A stretch of DNA of 18,220 nt from VFMC01 sp039796935 (GTDB taxonomy: Bacteria; Actinomycetota; Acidimicrobiia; Acidimicrobiales; Ilumatobacteraceae). Positions 14,512 to 18,220 of the stretch are shown piece by piece. Below the pieces are notes generated by a model. It saw only the letters and a list, made by a program, of their open reading frames with translations. It had not been told where the DNA came from and did no database searches. Both the position numbers and the translations under genes were made by a program. Each line of letters starts with the position of its first letter. Position 1 is the stretch's first letter. Location: the NCBI GenBank assembly GCA_039796935.1, contig JBDKIV010000267.1:1-18220 (forward strand), in the 5' to 3' direction.

Positions 14512-14584
14512 GCTGGTCGATCCTACGAGCACGACCACCCGGCGAGGGGTGCCATTTGCAGGCAAACCCGCCAGACTTGGCCCC
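14512..14584. promoter_or_regulatory. Divergent aspC/serC intergenic region with a short dyad
   Basis: This 73-base gap must hold both promoters. The clearest structure is an inverted repeat, TTTGC-AG-GCAAA, at 14555-14566, a possible operator for either gene. On the aspC side, AGGA nine bases before its GTG is a plausible ribosome site. The serC GTG has no Shine-Dalgarno. I could not place a convincing -35/-10 pair for either gene. Confidence 0.35.
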
Positions 14585-15715
14585 GTGCCGATCGCCCCCT
14601 CCGCCATCGAGATCCCCCAGCGCCTGCTCCCCACCGACGGCCGGTTCGGCTGCGGCCCGTCGAAGGTCCGGCCAGAGCAGGCCCTCGCCCTCGCCCGGGC
14701 CAACCAGAACCTGCTCGGCACCTCGCACCGTCAGGCTCCGGTGAAGCAGCTCGTCGGCTCGGTCCGAGCTCGTCTGGTCGAGCTGTTCGGCCTGCCGGAC
14801 GGTTGGGAGATCCTCCTCGGCAACGGCGGCTCCACCGTGTTCTGGGATGCGGCGACGTTCGGGCTGATCGACCAGCGCAGCGCGCATGCCGTCTTCGGAG
14901 AGTTCTCGTCGAAGTTCGCCGAGGCGGCCACGGCCGCACCGCACCTCGACGAGGCGATCGTGGTGCGCGCCGAGCCGGGCGACCACCCGTCGCTCGACGA
15001 CGTGCCCGGTGCCGACGTGTACGCCCTCACCCACAACGAGACGTCCACGGGTGTGGCGATGGAGCTCCGCCGTCCATCGGCCGCCGGTGACGCCCTGGTC
15101 GTGGTCGATGCCACGTCGGCGGCCGGCGGTCTGCTGTTCAGCCCGAGCGAGGTCGACGTCTACTACTTCGCCCCGCAGAAGTGCTTCGCCAGTGACGGCG
15201 GCCTGTGGCTCGCCGCATGCTCCCCCGCCGCCCTCGACCGGATCCGGTCGATCAGCGCCGCGAAACGCTGGGTGCCGGCATCGCTCGACCTCAAGATCGC
15301 GCTCGACAACAGCGTCGCTGACCAGACCTACAACACACCGGCGATCGGCACGCTGGTCCTGCTGAACGAGCAGCTCGGCTGGATGCTCGACAACGGTGGC
15401 TTGGCCTGGTGCCATGCGCGCTGCCTCGAGTCGGCCTCCACGCTGTACTCGTGGGCCGAATCGCGACCCTGGGCCTCTCCGTTCGTGACCGATCCCGCCA
15501 AGCGGTCGGCCGTGGTCGGCACGATCGACATCGATGGCGTGTCGGCCAACGACATCTGCACGGCGCTCCGGGCGAACGGCATCGTCGACACCGACAGCTA
15601 CCGCAAACTGGGCCGCAACCAGTTGCGAGTCGGCATGTTCCCCGCGGTCGAGCCCACCGACGTGGCCCGCCTGACGGAGTGCATCGACACCGTGGTCGAC
15701 CTGCTCCGGGCATGA
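14585..15715 (+). CDS. serC: Phosphoserine aminotransferase (mycobacterial type)
   Basis: A 376-residue class V PLP enzyme that makes 3-phosphoserine from 3-phosphohydroxypyruvate and glutamate in serine synthesis. Signatures in order are RFGCGPSKVRPEQ, LLGTSHRQAPVKQLVGSVR, GNGGSTVFWDAATF, THNETSTGVAME, VDATSAAGGLLF and the cofactor lysine Lys199 in FAPQKCFASDGGLW. The pattern fits the actinobacterial SerC subgroup rather than the E. coli one. The GTG start is just before the conserved N-terminus; no ribosome site precedes it, so a leaderless message is possible. The stop overlaps the start of the PAC2 gene (ATGA). Confidence 0.93.
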   Translation: MPIAPSAIEIPQRLLPTDGRFGCGPSKVRPEQALALARANQNLLGTSHRQAPVKQLVGSVRARLVELFGLPDGWEILLGNGGSTVFWDAATFGLIDQRSAHAVFGEFSSKFAEAATAAPHLDEAIVVRAEPGDHPSLDDVPGADVYALTHNETSTGVAMELRRPSAAGDALVVVDATSAAGGLLFSPSEVDVYYFAPQKCFASDGGLWLAACSPAALDRIRSISAAKRWVPASLDLKIALDNSVADQTYNTPAIGTLVLLNEQLGWMLDNGGLAWCHARCLESASTLYSWAESRPWASPFVTDPAKRSAVVGTIDIDGVSANDICTALRANGIVDTDSYRKLGRNQLRVGMFPAVEPTDVARLTECIDTVVDLLRA

Positions 15716-16587
15716 ACGTCGAGCAGGCGCTCACCACGAGTTTCGACGAACTGCAGCCGCTGCATTCGCCGATCATGGTGGTCGCTCTGCGTGGCTGGTT
15801 CGATGTCGCCGAAGTGGCCACGGATGCGCTCGAGCGTCTGGTCGCCGACCGCGTGGCGCCGGTCATCGCATCGATCGATCCCGACCCGTTCTTCGACTTC
15901 ACCCAGGAGCGCCCCGAGGTCGAACTCGGCGAGACCGATCGACTGCAAATCCGGTGGCCCACCAATCAGTTCCGTCTCGTCCGGTTTCCGGGGCGGGCAC
16001 ACGACCTCGTCCTGCTCGCCGGCGTCGAGCCACACCTGCGGTATGCCTCGTTCGCCGATTGCGTCATCGAGGTGGCGACTCGACTTCGTTGCGACGTGGT
16101 GGTCACCGTCGGCGCAGCCGCCGAGGCAGTCCCCCACACCCGGATCCCGATGGTGGTGGGCAGCAGCACCAACGACGGTCTCGTGCGGGCACTCGGGCTC
16201 GGACGGCCCCAGTACCAGGGCATCACCGGCCTCGTCGGCGTGCTGCAGGAACGCCTCGACCGGCGCGGCGTCCCGGCCGTGTCGTTGCGAGTCGGCGTGC
16301 CGCACTACCTCGGCAACGCCAAGCACCCGAAGTCGTCGGCGGCGTTGCTGAAACATCTCGAGCACGTGCTCGACGTGCCGACCGGTCACGCGATGCTGAC
16401 CGACGAGATCGAGCGGTGGCAGGCACTCCACGACGAGGCCGTCGACGAGGACATGCAGGCAGCGGCCTACCTGCGCATGCTCGAGGCCGACTATGACCGC
16501 CGGGCCGAGGCCGCTATTGCGTCGGCCGACGACCTGGCCGCCGAGTTCGAACGGTTCCTGCGCGAGCAGCGGCCCGACGACGACTGA
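15712..16587 (+). CDS. PAC2-family protein
   Basis: A 291-residue protein of the PAC2 family, related to eukaryotic proteasome assembly chaperone 2 and widespread in actinobacteria. Visible segments are PIMVVALRGWFDVAEVATDAL, which opens the fold, FTQERPEVEL, LLAGVEPHLRY, VTVGAAAEAVPHTRIPMV, GITGLVGVLQERLDRRGVPAVSLRVGVPHYLG, and a Glu/Ala-rich helical C-terminus (about residues 225-291) that may form a coiled coil. Actinobacterial members are suspected to act with the proteasome, but no biochemical role is settled and no proteasome gene is in the window. It overlaps serC by four bases and so is translated with it. Confidence 0.88.
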   Translation: MNVEQALTTSFDELQPLHSPIMVVALRGWFDVAEVATDALERLVADRVAPVIASIDPDPFFDFTQERPEVELGETDRLQIRWPTNQFRLVRFPGRAHDLVLLAGVEPHLRYASFADCVIEVATRLRCDVVVTVGAAAEAVPHTRIPMVVGSSTNDGLVRALGLGRPQYQGITGLVGVLQERLDRRGVPAVSLRVGVPHYLGNAKHPKSSAALLKHLEHVLDVPTGHAMLTDEIERWQALHDEAVDEDMQAAAYLRMLEADYDRRAEAAIASADDLAAEFERFLREQRPDDD

Positions 16588-16593
16588 GCGCCG

Positions 16594-16609
16594 CCGGACC
16601 ACCGTCCGG
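16594..16609. terminator. Hairpin between converging PAC2 and metY genes
   Basis: CCGGAC and GTCCGG arms form a perfect 6-bp stem with a CACC loop in the 51-base gap between two converging genes. It is in the right place for a two-way terminator. There is no U-tract on either strand, so it would not be a classic intrinsic terminator. Confidence 0.45.
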
Positions 16610-16620
16610 GCCAAGAGAGC

Positions 16621-16638
16621 CGGGTCAGGCGAAACGGG

Positions 16639-16646
<8 letters not shown>
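16621..16646. repeat. 12-bp direct repeat across the metY stop codon
   Basis: CGGGTCAGGCGA occurs at 16621-16632 and 16635-16646 (period 14). The copy at 16635 contains the metY stop (TCA on the plus strand at 16639-16641). The other copy lies just downstream of it in the gap. It looks like a small local duplication. Confidence 0.85.
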
Positions 16647-17949
<1,303 letters not shown>

Positions 17950-17957
17950 GGGGTCCG

Positions 17958-17987
17958 ACTGTACAGGGACGATTCCCGACCAGACAA
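17958..17987 (-). promoter_or_regulatory. metY: Predicted metY promoter, leaderless layout
   Basis: On the minus strand, TTGTCT (17987-17982) and TACAGT (17963-17958) are 18 bases apart. The -10 box ends 8 bases before the metY ATG, so transcription should begin at or next to the A of the start codon. The promoter fits inside the 45-base gap after the hydrolase gene and shows that metY can be expressed on its own. Confidence 0.6.
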
Positions 17988-17994
17988 GTCGGAT

Positions 17995-18220
17995 TTAGGA
18001 GCGGGCGCCCGGAGCCAACAGAGAGCGGACCACCGGAAGCAGCGACTGCTCGGCGATCACGGTGAGCGCGCCCAGCTCGGGGTGCGACCCGTCGCTGCGG
18101 ATCGAGCCGTGCGCTGCCTCGTACGCGACGAGCGCATCGGCATAGGGCAGCACGCTGATCTCGTCGTGGCGGTCGTCCCAACGACGGATCTGCGAGTTCC
18201 ACGCCTCGAGTCGCCAGGGC
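17995..18220 (-). CDS. SGNH/GDSL-type hydrolase, C-terminal end (5' end outside window)
   Basis: The last 74 codons of a gene that enters from the right edge, ending in TAA at 17997-17995. The reading starts PWRLEAWNSQIRRW and contains RSDGSHPELGALTV, which carries the Asp-x-x-His catalytic pair in the form seen near the C-terminus of SGNH/GDSL lipases and esterases. It then ends in a helix and a short tail. The catalytic serine and the rest of the fold lie outside the window. The substrate is unknown. A different frame is also open here but reads Arg-rich, unrelated sequence. The call rests mainly on the DGSHP segment and its position. Confidence 0.65.
   Translation of the reverse strand, partial: PWRLEAWNSQIRRWDDRHDEISVLPYADALVAYEAAHGSIRSDGSHPELGALTVIAEQSLLPVVRSLLAPGARS

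Noticed and set aside
14549..14577. A promoter for serC using CAGACT as -10
   Set aside because: The hexamer matches the consensus at only three positions and no -35 box is correctly spaced.
13111..15090. A 659-codon plus-strand frame over aspC and the start of serC
   Set aside because: It is antisense to a clear aminotransferase and its translation has no recognisable domain.

Overview
The window is gene-dense, high-GC (about two-thirds GC by eye) bacterial chromosome with no rRNA, tRNA, CRISPR array, insertion sequence or phage gene that I can see. An actinomycete is the best fit. The evidence is a mycothiol-type maleylpyruvate isomerase-family protein, a mycobacterial-type SerC, an AspC with an actinobacterial active-site motif, a PAC2 protein, a WXG100-like protein and near-leaderless promoters. 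A marine or soil Acidimicrobiia-like lineage is my guess and is an inference only. No stretch longer than 300 bases lacks a gene. The longest gap is the 255-base btuF/cobO intergenic region, which is full of regulatory structure.

Layout. Positions 1-1836 (+) hold the end of an ABC transporter ATPase, a Gfo/Idh/MocA oxidoreductase and a GNAT acetyltransferase. Positions 1887-3952 (+) hold a WXG100-like small protein overlapping a 594-residue protein of unknown function. Positions 3976-9002 (-) form a tightly packed run transcribed as btuF, btuC, btuD, a DinB/MDMPI-like enzyme and a CopC-CopD fusion, preceded by a cobalamin riboswitch. Positions 9258-12145 (+) form the divergent run cobO-cobU-cobT-cobS. 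Positions 12138-14511 (-) hold aspC then patB/malY. Positions 14585-16587 (+) hold serC and a PAC2-family gene. Positions 16639-17949 (-) hold metY with its own promoter. Positions 17995-18220 (-) hold the end of an SGNH hydrolase.

The central theme is vitamin B12. btuFCD would import cobalamin or cobinamide. CobO adenosylates corrinoids, CobU activates adenosylcobinamide, CobT activates the lower-ligand base and CobS joins the two. No corrin-ring synthesis gene is present in the window, so the set looks like salvage and nucleotide-loop assembly. The neighbouring PLP enzymes include two routes to homocysteine (PatB/MalY from cystathionine, MetY from O-acetylhomoserine). Homocysteine is the substrate of B12-dependent methionine synthase, so the neighbourhood may be metabolically related, although that synthase is not in the window.

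Points most worth a second look: the btuF leader, where four alternately complementary GGAGGA/TCCTCC-type segments follow the riboswitch and the last one is the btuF Shine-Dalgarno; the inclusion of a CopC-CopD copper protein and an MDMPI-like enzyme in the B12-uptake operon; a 15-bp duplication of the cobU start that creates a seven-codon micro-ORF ending on the cobU ATG; and the orphan WXG100-like gene pair.
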